Below the pieces are notes generated by a model. The model was not told where the DNA came from and searched no databases. It worked only from the letters and a program-made list of their open reading frames with translations. A stretch of DNA of 64,000 bases from Croceicoccus pelagius (GTDB lineage: Bacteria > Pseudomonadota > Alphaproteobacteria > Sphingomonadales > Sphingomonadaceae), in the NCBI RefSeq assembly GCF_001661915.1, contig NZ_LYWY01000039.1, positions 522,725 through 586,724 on the forward strand. The letters run 5' to 3'. Position 1 is the stretch's first letter, and each line of letters begins with the position of its first letter. This document shows, in pieces, positions 35,801-43,633 of the stretch. The translations under genes and the position numbers were made by a program.

Positions 35801-37558
35801 AGCTGGAAGGAACGCAAGCGAATGTTCGAACTGCCGCGTTCCAGCTGGGAGGATTACGACGAAAAGCTGATCAGCAAGGGCGGCGGCGTCTTCCCGCGCA
35901 CGATGAAGCGCATCCCGTTGTCGAAACAGGCGCGCGAAGTGCTGGGCATCGAGGAAAAGGAGATCGAGCCCGATGCGCTGATTTCCGCTGTGCTGAGGGC
36001 CCCGGCGGACCTTTTGTGGTTCGGCGGTATCGGAACTTACGTAAAGTCGACCGCGCAGAACCACGTCGCCGTGGGCGATCCTGCAAACGACCGCCTGCGC
36101 GTCGATGCGAGCGAGCTTCGCGTGAAGGCCGTCGGCGAGGGCGCGAACCTTGGTATAACGCAGGCCGGTCGTATCGAGTTCGCCCTGTCCGGCGGGCGCA
36201 TCAATACCGACTTCATCGACAACTCGGCAGGCGTCGACTGTTCGGACAACGAGGTGAACATCAAGATCGCGCTCGAAGCGGCGCGCAAGGCCGGTCGCCT
36301 GTCGGAAGAACGGCGCAATGCGCTGCTTGAAGACATGACCGAGGAAGTCGCGGCCATCGTGCTGGAGGACAATCGTCTCCAGACGCTGGCGCTGTCGGTG
36401 GCAGAGCAGGGCGGTTCGCCCGCCACGGCTTCGCAGATCCGCCTGATCGAACAGCTCGAGGATGGCGGCAATCTCGATCGCCGGACCGAAGGCCTTGCCG
36501 CAAGCGACGTCTTCACCCGCCGCGCTGCGGAAGGTCACGGGTTGACCCGGCCCGAACTGGCAGTGCTGCTGTCGAGCTCGAAGCTGGTTCTGCAAGATGC
36601 GATCGAAAATTCGAAGCTGCCCGACGATGCCGCGATGGAGAAGACGCTCGTCACCTCCTTCCCGGAACAGTTGCAGGACAAATTCCGCAAGTATCTTGAG
36701 GGGCACCGCCTGCGGCGTGAGATCATCGCGACCGAGCTTGCCAACCGGATCGTGAACCGGCTGGGCATGGTTCTGCCGTTCGAACTGGCGGAGGAGGAGA
36801 ATGCGCTTCTCTCCGAGATTTCGGCGGCCTTCGTCGCGGTCGATCGCCTGTTCGACTTGCGCGATTTGTGGGAGAAGATCGAGAGCGCGAAAATGCCAGA
36901 GGAGGCGCGTCTCATGCTTCTCGACCGGACGGCAGGTGCGGTGCGCAGCCACATGGCCGACGTGCTGCGCCTTGGCGCCGGCGAAATCTCGCCTTCTAAA
37001 ATCCATGACCGGCTGCGTCCGCAAGTGGACCTGCTGGCCACCGAAACGTCCAAGCTGCTCGAAACGGCGGCAAAGGCACATTCGGATCGTCTTCGCACCG
37101 AACTGACGGGCAAGGGCGCTCCGGCGGCGCTGGCCGATGCGGTTGTCCACCTCTACCAGCTGGACGGCGCGATCGGCTTGGCGCAGCTTTCGGCAGACAG
37201 CGGCATCAAGGCCCGCACGGTCGCGGCGACTTTCACCGAACTTGGCGCAAAGCTTGGCATCGACTGGGCCCAGCAGACCGCCGCGGTGATGAGCCCGTCG
37301 GACCCATGGGAACGCCTGTTGGTCGCCGGCCTGTCGCGTGACCTTCAGCAGATGCGCCTGCAGTTCCTGCACAAGCTGCTGCGAACAGAAAAGGCCAAGG
37401 CCGATCCGGCAGAGGCGCTCGCGAACTGGATCGAGAGCCGCCAAGCGGCGATCCGCCAGTTCCGTTCCATGGTAGGTCGCGCCGAAAACTCCGTCCCGGT
37501 CTCGCCCGCCATGCTGGCGCACATTGCGGGACAGGGGCGCACGCTTTTCGCAAGCTGA
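32843..37558 (+). CDS. NAD-specific glutamate dehydrogenase (large type)
   Basis: About 1,571 residues, the length of the 180-kDa bacterial NAD-GDH family. The catalytic domain lies in the second half: VARGGLRWSDRRDDYRTEIL, NAVIVPTGAKGGFYPK, and the NAD-binding VGCGDMSGDVFGNGML. The N-terminal half is the regulatory region and the last 450 residues a helical domain. It deaminates glutamate to 2-oxoglutarate. The start is uncertain: ATG 32843 is used; a TTG at 32861 with GAGGGG close before it and an ATG at 32894 are alternatives. The unit is divergent from otsB. Confidence 0.95.
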   Translation: MNCEGNLTEIADKPGIEMKTLAPELVRHIVDSELPGDEPLAKDRREEIAQFLLESSAIRENGDVIIAIASVPEGRRGTRIAIVNDDMPFLVDSIASTLADFGLVADTLIHPVVPVERDEAGKLLAIKGENSDAPEESMIYVEAARVDGAHRRQIEQALKTTLADVRAAVEDWQKLVAAMEKDARSVTDPEGRALLDWFAGGMLTQLGHVTRKRDGSNSQRLGVCRKSAKDILADASWDRAFAWFDDLGDKALSKAPLVVKANQISKVHRSVPLDLFLIPVMEKGKVVAISAHAGVWTSAALNTPPDEVPRMRREFGELTVRLGFDPRGHTGKAVLHALTVLPHDLLIGLQDHAIARLATMMSGLVDRPKPRLALVEAALSRHLFAFVWLPRDLMSTQTRIRIMDMLESESKADILDWTLQIEGGNLARLHFVLDIRGGQHVPDEGALDARLQTMLRGWEEAVEHELAAFEEPGRAAALALRFAAAFPVSYRADYGAQEAALDILRMKGLANLPEDTTSLRRDARLYRLDSDPENQLRLKVYQYEGTLPLSDAVPALENFGFRVLAEMPTRLDESRIGTIHDFLLGLGDDAPVDAALARASDIEAAIAAVLNNRAENDVFNRLVVATGLGHQEAEWLRALYRYLRQGGLGFTIYTVVDAFVGAPDVTRGLVDLFRSRHDPAMAKADAAAEKARKTIVDGLAKVNAINDDRLLRQYNATIEAILRTNAFAPASEEALAMKFDSAGVPGLPKPLPWREIFVYSRRVEGIHLRAGPVARGGLRWSDRRDDYRTEILGLMKAQRVKNAVIVPTGAKGGFYPKQLPDPSKDRDSWAAEGKASYEIFIRALLSVTDNIVDDKVVHPDGVKILDGDDPYFVVAADKGTASFSDIANAIAQAEGFWLGDAFASGGSNGYDHKAMGITARGAWISVQRHFLEMGVDVQSDTISVVGCGDMSGDVFGNGMLLSKAIKLVAAFDHRHIFIDPDPDPAASWKERKRMFELPRSSWEDYDEKLISKGGGVFPRTMKRIPLSKQAREVLGIEEKEIEPDALISAVLRAPADLLWFGGIGTYVKSTAQNHVAVGDPANDRLRVDASELRVKAVGEGANLGITQAGRIEFALSGGRINTDFIDNSAGVDCSDNEVNIKIALEAARKAGRLSEERRNALLEDMTEEVAAIVLEDNRLQTLALSVAEQGGSPATASQIRLIEQLEDGGNLDRRTEGLAASDVFTRRAAEGHGLTRPELAVLLSSSKLVLQDAIENSKLPDDAAMEKTLVTSFPEQLQDKFRKYLEGHRLRREIIATELANRIVNRLGMVLPFELAEEENALLSEISAAFVAVDRLFDLRDLWEKIESAKMPEEARLMLLDRTAGAVRSHMADVLRLGAGEISPSKIHDRLRPQVDLLATETSKLLETAAKAHSDRLRTELTGKGAPAALADAVVHLYQLDGAIGLAQLSADSGIKARTVAATFTELGAKLGIDWAQQTAAVMSPSDPWERLLVAGLSRDLQQMRLQFLHKLLRTEKAKADPAEALANWIESRQAAIRQFRSMVGRAENSVPVSPAMLAHIAGQGRTLFAS

Positions 37559-37579
37559 TGGATTAAACCCCGTTCGGGG

Positions 37580-37631
37580 CTCGTTCCTGTAGTCGAAGGC
37601 CGGTTCACACCGGCGCGATTACAGGAACGAG
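37580..37631 (+). promoter_or_regulatory. Long 5' untranslated hairpin covering the ribosome binding site
   Basis: A 12-bp perfect inverted repeat (37580-37591 with 37620-37631) continues inward by four pairs (37592-37595 with 37616-37619, one G-U) and, after a bulge, by GCCGG/CCGGC (37599-37603 with 37610-37614) around a TTCACA loop. The 3' arm contains AGGA of the likely ribosome binding site and ends 6 bases before the ATG at 37638. Folding would hide that site. No T-run follows. Confidence 0.6.
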
Positions 37632-37637
37632 TACCGC

Positions 37638-38438
37638 ATGAATTACCGCATCATCCTTGCCCTTGGCGCATTCGTCCCCGCAGCCGCCATCGCGCAGGAT
37701 CAGCCCGCCGAAACGCGCGACAAGACCTCCGCCGTAATCAGCGTCGGCGTCGATTACGAAGAGGGCAGCTACGGCACCGATCAGGATATCCGGTCGTGGT
37801 CCGTTCCTGCGACCGTCAAGGTCCAGCATGACCGCCTGACCTTCGCCGCAAGCGTGCCGTGGCGCTGGATAGAGGCGGAAGGCAAGGGCACGATCGTCAC
37901 CCCCGACGGGCCGCTTGGCCTGCCGCTGTTCCCCAGCGAAACGCAGGTCGATCAACGCATCGTGCGCGAAGGTCTGGGCGACGTGACGCTGGCCGCGGCC
38001 TATGCCCTGCCGGTCAAGGTCGTGAACCTGTCGGTCAGTGGCACCGTGAAACTGCCGACGGCTGACGAAGGGTTGGGAACGGGCGAGACAGACTATGCGG
38101 TGGGTGCGGATATCTCCAAGACCATCGGCGCGGGCATCACGCCGTTCGCGGGCCTGACCTACACGATGCCGGGAAGCTCCGAAGGCTACGAACGCAAAGA
38201 CGGGGTTGCCGTGAATGCCGGTGTTGCCGCGCAGATCGGCAAGCGCGCCACGGGCTTTGTCGCCTATCAGGATTCGGCCAGCACCAGCGACGGCCTGCCC
38301 GACGGCCAGCGCGTGGCGACTGGCGTGAATGTCGGGCTGGGCGGCGGGGTGTCGCTTGGCGCCTACGGCTCCGCGGGGCTGAGCGCGGGTGCGCCCGATC
38401 TGGCGACCGGACTTCGGCTGGGCTTCCTGATCCCGTAA
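37638..38438 (+). CDS. Outer-membrane beta-barrel-type protein, hypothetical
   Basis: 266 residues. A signal peptide (MNYRIILALGAFVPAAAIAQ) is followed by amphipathic strands throughout, with pattern segments such as VSVGVDYEEGSYGTD, SVSGTVKLPTADEG and GLTYTMPGSSEGYERKDGV. It resembles transporter-type barrels (the MetA/phenol-degradation outer-membrane family) without a decisive motif. The last strand ends in LRLGFLIP. Its translation may be controlled by the hairpin that ends six bases before the start codon. The gene is flanked by gdh and eutB but has its own leader. Confidence 0.75.
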   Translation: MNYRIILALGAFVPAAAIAQDQPAETRDKTSAVISVGVDYEEGSYGTDQDIRSWSVPATVKVQHDRLTFAASVPWRWIEAEGKGTIVTPDGPLGLPLFPSETQVDQRIVREGLGDVTLAAAYALPVKVVNLSVSGTVKLPTADEGLGTGETDYAVGADISKTIGAGITPFAGLTYTMPGSSEGYERKDGVAVNAGVAAQIGKRATGFVAYQDSASTSDGLPDGQRVATGVNVGLGGGVSLGAYGSAGLSAGAPDLATGLRLGFLIP

Positions 38439-38516
38439 GACGGCAGTGCTTCTTTGTGCGAACGGGTCAAATGCCTTATGCATCAGCCTGTTCGATCCTG
38501 CGCGAAGGAAGCCGTT

Positions 38517-39911
38517 TTGGCAGCATATAGCGTCTCCATCGGGTCCATCCGCCACCGGTTTGCGGACCTGAAGACGTTGCTCGCCGCCGCGAGCCCGCCG
38601 CGTTCCGGAGACGAACTGGCTGGGATCACGGCACGCTCTGCCGAAGAGCGCGTGGCGGCGCGCATCGTCCTTGCCGACCTTCCGCTGACTACGTTCCTAG
38701 AAGACCTCGTGATCCCGTACGAGGACGACGAGATCACCCGCCTGATCGTCGATGACCGCGACGCCGGTGCTTTTGGCTCGGTTGCTGCGATGACGGTCGG
38801 CGAATTACGCGAATGGCTGCTCGACGATGCGACTACCGGCGAGATGATTGCCGCCCTCGCACGCGGGCTGATGCCGGAAATGGCGGCAGCGGTCTCCAAG
38901 CTCATGCGCAATCAGGACCTTGTCCTTGCCGCCCGCAAGATTCGCGTCGTGACGGCATTTCGCAACACGCTTGGCCTGCCGGGACGCTTCTCGACCCGGC
39001 TTCAGCCCAATCACCCGCGCGACGACGCGCTGGGCATCGCCGCCTCGACGGTCGACGGCATTCTCATGGGGGCGGGCGACGCGGTAATCGGCATCAATCC
39101 GGTCAGCGAGAATGTCGGCACGACCGGTGACCTGCTGCGTCTGCTCGATGATATTCGCGAAGGGCTGTCCATCCCGACGCAGACCTGCGTTCTTGCCCAT
39201 GCGACCACGACGCTGGACTTGGTGCGCCGCGGCGCACCGGTCGACCTCTGTTTCCAATCCATTGCAGGGACGGAAGGCACCAATCGCGGTTTCGGTATCG
39301 ACCTTGCCCTGCTGCGAGAGGCGCAGGACGCGACTATGTCGCTGACGCGCGGGACGGTGGGACAGGACTGCATGTATTTCGAAACCGGGCAGGGTTCGTG
39401 CCTGTCCGCCGACTCGCATCACGGGGTGGACCAACAGACGCTGGAGGCTCGCGCCTATGGCGTGGCGCGTCATTTCAGGCCGCTTCTGGTCAATTCGGTC
39501 GTCGGTTTCATCGGGCCCGAATACCTCTACGACGGCAAGCAAATCACACGCGCCGCGCTGGAGGATCACTTTTGCGGCAAGCTGCTTGGCCTGCCGATGG
39601 GGCTGGACATCTGCTACACCAACCACGCCGAGGCGGATGGCGACGACATGGACGCCGCGCTGACGATGACGGCGCTGGCGGGCGTAAACTTCATCATGGG
39701 CGTGCCGGGCGCGGACGACGTGATGCTCGGCTATCAATCGACCTCGTTTCACGACGCGCTTTACGTGCGAGAGACGCTCAGCCTCGCGCCCGCGCCCGAG
39801 TTCGAACAATGGCTGACCGAACAGGGCCTTTGGCGCGACGGAAAGTCGGTCGAACCCGAAGGGCTGACCTTGCCCGACCGGATGCTGGCACTGGCGAACG
39901 GCCATGGCTGA
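38517..39911 (+). CDS. eutB: Ethanolamine ammonia-lyase large subunit
   Basis: About 464 residues. It matches EutB along its length: RSGDELAGI..RS.EERVAAR, LQPNHPRDD, FGAGDAVIGINPV-type GAGDAVIGINPVSENV, QTCVLAHATT, FETGQGSCLSADSHHGVDQ and EYLYDGKQITRAALEDHF. The start is TTG 38517, with AAGGAAG 6 bp before it; ATG 38478 is the alternative. With EutC it splits ethanolamine into acetaldehyde and ammonia using adenosylcobalamin. No microcompartment or reactivase gene is present nearby. Confidence 0.95.
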   Translation: MAAYSVSIGSIRHRFADLKTLLAAASPPRSGDELAGITARSAEERVAARIVLADLPLTTFLEDLVIPYEDDEITRLIVDDRDAGAFGSVAAMTVGELREWLLDDATTGEMIAALARGLMPEMAAAVSKLMRNQDLVLAARKIRVVTAFRNTLGLPGRFSTRLQPNHPRDDALGIAASTVDGILMGAGDAVIGINPVSENVGTTGDLLRLLDDIREGLSIPTQTCVLAHATTTLDLVRRGAPVDLCFQSIAGTEGTNRGFGIDLALLREAQDATMSLTRGTVGQDCMYFETGQGSCLSADSHHGVDQQTLEARAYGVARHFRPLLVNSVVGFIGPEYLYDGKQITRAALEDHFCGKLLGLPMGLDICYTNHAEADGDDMDAALTMTALAGVNFIMGVPGADDVMLGYQSTSFHDALYVRETLSLAPAPEFEQWLTEQGLWRDGKSVEPEGLTLPDRMLALANGHG

Positions 39912-40635
39912 ACGCGATCTGGCGAAAGTCCTGTCGGATCTCACCCCTGCGCGCCTGCGTCTGGGGAGGGCGGGCGCAGCGCTGCCGACCGGAGCCGCGC
40001 TGGCATTTCAGCTCGACCATGCGCGGGCGCGGGATGCGGTGAACACGGCGCTCAAGCCCGACGGACTGGCAGACGCGCTGGGCCGTGACGTGATCGTCGT
40101 GCGCAGCCAGGCGGCGGATCGGAAGGAATACCTGCGCCGCCCCGATCTCGGGCGCAGGCTTCGCGAAGGCGACGAAGCCATGCTCCCGACCGACGGCTGC
40201 GATCTTGCCATCGTCATTGCCGATGGCCTGTCCGCTGCTGCCGTGCATGGCCATGCCGCCTCGCTGGCGCTGGCTATTATCGAGCGGCTGGGTGATTGGC
40301 GGATCGGTCCGGTCGTCGCTGCGCATCAGGCGCGCGTCGCGATCGGCGACTCCATCGGCGAGGGAATGAAGGCCGACCTCGTCTGCGTACTCATAGGTGA
40401 ACGACCCGGGCTCAGCTCCCCCGACAGTCTCGGCGCCTATCTCACATGGCAGCCGCGCTCCGGCCGCAAGGACAGCGAGCGCAATTGCGTCTCCAACATC
40501 CGACCGCCACATGGCCTATCATACGACGATGCAGCCGATACCATCGTCCGCCTGCTGAAAGCGGCGCAGGTGCGGCAGATGACCGGTGTTGCGCTGAAGG
40601 ACGGGGAAGGCCTGATCGGAGGCAGTGAACAATAG
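39904..40635 (+). CDS. eutC: Ethanolamine ammonia-lyase small subunit
   Basis: 243 residues, overlapping the end of eutB by 8 bp. Typical segments are TPARLRLGRAGAALPT, AADRKEYLRRPDLGRRL, IVIADGLSAAAVH, and the closing ERPGLSSPDSLGAYLTW with RNCVSNIRPPHGLSY. The subunit binds cobalamin with EutB. The pair is complete; the acetaldehyde would have to be handled by a soluble dehydrogenase elsewhere. Confidence 0.96.
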   Translation: MAERDLAKVLSDLTPARLRLGRAGAALPTGAALAFQLDHARARDAVNTALKPDGLADALGRDVIVVRSQAADRKEYLRRPDLGRRLREGDEAMLPTDGCDLAIVIADGLSAAAVHGHAASLALAIIERLGDWRIGPVVAAHQARVAIGDSIGEGMKADLVCVLIGERPGLSSPDSLGAYLTWQPRSGRKDSERNCVSNIRPPHGLSYDDAADTIVRLLKAAQVRQMTGVALKDGEGLIGGSEQ

Positions 40636-40689
40636 GCCTGCCGACCTTGCTCGCGCCTGCGAACGGGCGCAGTCAGGTCATGGATTGCC

Positions 40690-41994
40690 TTGCTGATTGG
40701 GAAAGCGTTGTCGGTTCAGTACCCCTACCTTGATGCCGAACTCGCCCTGCCGCTCCTTTCTGCGCTTGCCGCCGGCCTGCTGATCGGGATCGAGCGCGGC
40801 TGGCACCAGCGCGAACAGGCCAGCGGATCGCGTGTCGCAGGCATTCGCACTTTCACCCTGATCGGCGGGATGGGCGCTCTCGTCTCGCTTGTCGCGGTGC
40901 ATGTCTCGCAGGCGGTGGCGGCGGTCCTGCTCGCCGCACTACTCGTCGTTCTCGTCACCCTGTTCCTGCGGGCCATCATCGGCAGCGGCAGCCGCGATGC
41001 GACGACGATGGTCGCCTCTCTTGTCGCGCTGGGCCTGGGGCTGCTTGGGGGAGCGGGCTATCCTGCCTTCGCGATTGCCGGGGCGGCGGTGACAAGCTTC
41101 ATCCTCGCCGTACGCCGCCAGAGCCATGCTTTCGTGAAGCACCTGACGCGCGACGAAATGCAGGCCATCGCCCGCTATGCCGTCCTGTCGGTGGCGATCC
41201 TGCCGTTCCTGCCCGATGCGCAATATGGCCCTTACGATGCCTGGAATCCGTTCAAGCTCTGGCTTGTCGTCCTGCTCATTACCGGGTTTTCCATTGCAGG
41301 CTACGTCGCCAATCGCCTTGTCGGGGATCGGCGCGGGACGATCGTGACGGCCATGATCGGCGGCGCTTATTCGTCGACGGCCGTGACCGCCTCGCTTGCC
41401 GAGCGCTTGAGGGAAGGTGGCGGTGGGCCGTTTTCGACCGGCATCGCGCTGGCCAGTTCGATCATGTACCTGCGCGTCATCGCGTTGACGGCGATATTGG
41501 CGCCGGTAATCACCGTGCCGATCACTCTGTTGCTGGGCGCGCCGACACTGATGGCGTTCGTCGCAACCGCGATCGCATGGCGCTTTGAGACCGGACAGGA
41601 AGCTCCCGACGCGCCGAAAGTCACCCGAAAGCCATTTGCATTGCTGCCTGCCTTCGTCTTCCTCGCTGCAGTTGCGGGAGCATCGTTGCTGGTGAACTGG
41701 GCCCAGGCCGAGTTCGGGGAAGCGGGCGGGGGTCTGTCGCTCTTCATCGCGGGCAGTTTCGATGTCGACGCAGCCATCGTCGCCTTTTCCGCCCTGCCCG
41801 AGGGTGCGGTCGCGCCGCGCATCGCGGCTTTGGCGCTGGCCGGAACGGTGGGAGTGAACATGGCGTTCAAGACCGGCATCGTGCTTGCCAATGCCCGCTG
41901 GCGTTCGGGCAGGACGGCGGCGCTGGCGCTGATGTCGAGCCTCACCCTGCTCATTGCCATCGTGCTTTGGGAATTCATCGCGCTGATCGCATGA
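40690..41994 (+). CDS. MgtC/SapB family protein with DUF4010 domain
   Basis: 434 residues of a multipass membrane protein. The first 120 residues form the MgtC/SapB region (AAGLLIGIERGWHQREQ, GIRTFTLIGGMGALVSL), and residues about 180-400 the DUF4010 region with many helices. Such proteins occur widely; a magnesium- or acid-stress role is suspected for MgtC relatives but not established for this fusion. A TTG at 40690 is used as start; a TTG at 40708 is also possible. Confidence 0.85.
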   Translation: MLIGKALSVQYPYLDAELALPLLSALAAGLLIGIERGWHQREQASGSRVAGIRTFTLIGGMGALVSLVAVHVSQAVAAVLLAALLVVLVTLFLRAIIGSGSRDATTMVASLVALGLGLLGGAGYPAFAIAGAAVTSFILAVRRQSHAFVKHLTRDEMQAIARYAVLSVAILPFLPDAQYGPYDAWNPFKLWLVVLLITGFSIAGYVANRLVGDRRGTIVTAMIGGAYSSTAVTASLAERLREGGGGPFSTGIALASSIMYLRVIALTAILAPVITVPITLLLGAPTLMAFVATAIAWRFETGQEAPDAPKVTRKPFALLPAFVFLAAVAGASLLVNWAQAEFGEAGGGLSLFIAGSFDVDAAIVAFSALPEGAVAPRIAALALAGTVGVNMAFKTGIVLANARWRSGRTAALALMSSLTLLIAIVLWEFIALIA

Positions 41995-42039
41995 CGCATC
42001 GGGGCTGACTGGCGGCGGGCTTGGCGCTATGGGCCGCGC

Positions 42040-43005
42040 ATGACCAATCCGATTTCCGATTGCGGCGAAGTCCTCGTCGCCGCGCTGTACCGTTTCACGG
42101 CGCTGGATGACTTTGCCGACTTGCGCGAACCGCTTCAGGTGCTGTGCGACGATCAGGGCGTTCGCGGTACGCTGCTGCTCGCCCGCGAAGGCGTGAACGG
42201 CACGATCGCGGGCCCGCCCGCAGGGATCGAGGCTGTGCTCGAACACATCCGCGCCTTTCCCGATTGTGCCGATCTCGACGTGAAGTTCTCTTCTGCATCC
42301 TCGATGCCCTTCAACCGCATGAAAGTGCGCCTGAAGCGCGAGATCGTGACGATGGGCGAGGAAGGGATCGACCCGCGCCGCAGCGTCGGCACTTACGTCG
42401 ATCCGCAGGACTGGAACGACCTTATTTCCGATCCCGACACGATCGTGATCGACACCCGCAACGATTATGAAGTCGCGGTCGGAACCTTCCAGCGCGCCAT
42501 CGATCCGAAAACTGCCAGCTTCCGCGATTTTCCCGGATGGTTCCGGGAGGAGCGGGAGCGCCTTTTGGGCGAAGGGCGGCAGCCTAAAGTCGCAATGTTC
42601 TGCACAGGCGGCATCCGATGCGAGAAATCGACCGCATTCCTCAAGCAGGAAGGTGTCGAGGATGTCTTCCATCTCAAGGGCGGCATTCTCAAATATCTCG
42701 AAACCGTGCCCGAGGACGAGAGCCTGTGGGAAGGCGAATGCTTCGTCTTCGACAACCGCGTCACGGTTCGTCACGGTCTTGTCGAGGGCAGTTATGGCCT
42801 TTGCCACGCATGTCGCAATCCGATCAGTGAGGAGGACCGCGCTTCCGAACTCTACGAGGAAGGCGTGAGTTGCCCGCATTGCCATTCAGAGCGGACCGAG
42901 GAGCAGCGCGCCTCGTACCGCGAGCGGAACAGGCAGCAGCGCCTTGCGGCCGAGCGAGGTGAGCAGCACGTCGGCGCCAAGCTGCTCAGGCGCAACGATG
43001 ACTGA
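42040..43005 (+). CDS. trhO: tRNA uridine(34) hydroxylase-type rhodanese protein
   Basis: 321 residues with the N-terminal UPF0176-like [21 protein letters not shown], then a rhodanese domain with [14 protein letters not shown] and the active-site loop [13 protein letters not shown]. The C-terminal 60 residues have Cys pairs (CHACRNPIS and CPHCHSE), a zinc-binding feature of TrhO/YceA. The enzyme makes 5-hydroxyuridine at tRNA position 34. The GST gene starts within its stop codon. Confidence 0.93.
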   Translation: MTNPISDCGEVLVAALYRFTALDDFADLREPLQVLCDDQGVRGTLLLAREGVNGTIAGPPAGIEAVLEHIRAFPDCADLDVKFSSASSMPFNRMKVRLKREIVTMGEEGIDPRRSVGTYVDPQDWNDLISDPDTIVIDTRNDYEVAVGTFQRAIDPKTASFRDFPGWFREERERLLGEGRQPKVAMFCTGGIRCEKSTAFLKQEGVEDVFHLKGGILKYLETVPEDESLWEGECFVFDNRVTVRHGLVEGSYGLCHACRNPISEEDRASELYEEGVSCPHCHSERTEEQRASYRERNRQQRLAAERGEQHVGAKLLRRNDD

Positions 43006-43633
43006 ACAGCGCCTGCCAATCCTCTATAGCTTCCGCCGCTGCCCTTACGCGATGCGTGCGCGGCTGGCCCTGTCGATCAGTGGCATGACCTGCGAATTGC
43101 GCGAAGTGAAGCTGGCGGCCAAGCCGGAAGCGATGCTGGACGCCTCTCCCAAGGGGACGGTTCCGGTTCTGGTCCAATGGGACGGGAAAGTCGCGGACGA
43201 GAGCATAGAGATCATGCGGCTCGCACTTTCGCGCAACGATCCGGAAGGCTGGCTGAAGCGTGACGACGCTGATCTGATCGCGAGGAACGACGGCGAATTC
43301 AAGCATCACCTCGACCGCTACAAATATCCCGAACGGCACGCGTCGGACGCCGAGGAGCACCGCGGAGCTGCTCTCGCATTCCTGTCCGATCTCGATCGCC
43401 GGATCGCCGAGACGGGACAGCTTTGCGGCGACCGGCGCGGTATCGCCGACATGGCGATCATGCCTTTCGTCCGCCAGTTCGCCGCCGTCGACCGCGAATG
43501 GTTCGATGCGGCAGGGCTGTCGCACCTTGCCGGATGGCTTGATGCGCACTTGGCCTCCGATCTGTTCAAGGGCGTGATGGCAAAGCACAGGCCTTGGGCC
43601 GAAGGCGATGCGGTGATCTACTCCGCGGGTTGA
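42998..43633 (+). CDS. Glutathione S-transferase-like protein
   Basis: 211 residues from ATG 42998 (8-bp overlap with trhO). The thioredoxin-like N-terminal domain starts [21 protein letters not shown], with Cys in a C-P-Y-A motif, then PKGTVPVLV (the cis-Pro) and DESIEIM. The rest is the helical C-terminal domain with the [15 protein letters not shown] motif. This is the ordinary GST fold with the CPYA site of Grx2-like or beta-type enzymes. Its 3' end overlaps the convergent membrane gene by 16 bp. Confidence 0.9.
   Translation: MTEQRLPILYSFRRCPYAMRARLALSISGMTCELREVKLAAKPEAMLDASPKGTVPVLVQWDGKVADESIEIMRLALSRNDPEGWLKRDDADLIARNDGEFKHHLDRYKYPERHASDAEEHRGAALAFLSDLDRRIAETGQLCGDRRGIADMAIMPFVRQFAAVDREWFDAAGLSHLAGWLDAHLASDLFKGVMAKHRPWAEGDAVIYSAG

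Noticed and set aside
35183..37522. 779-codon reverse-strand open frame inside the glutamate dehydrogenase gene
   Set aside because: The forward strand encodes a full-length NAD-GDH with clear catalytic motifs; the reverse frame is an artefact of GC-rich codons.
40939..42885. 648-codon reverse-strand open frame across the MgtC-like and trhO genes
   Set aside because: It spans two well-supported forward genes and an intergenic gap, and is Arg/His/Gln-rich, as expected for antisense reading.
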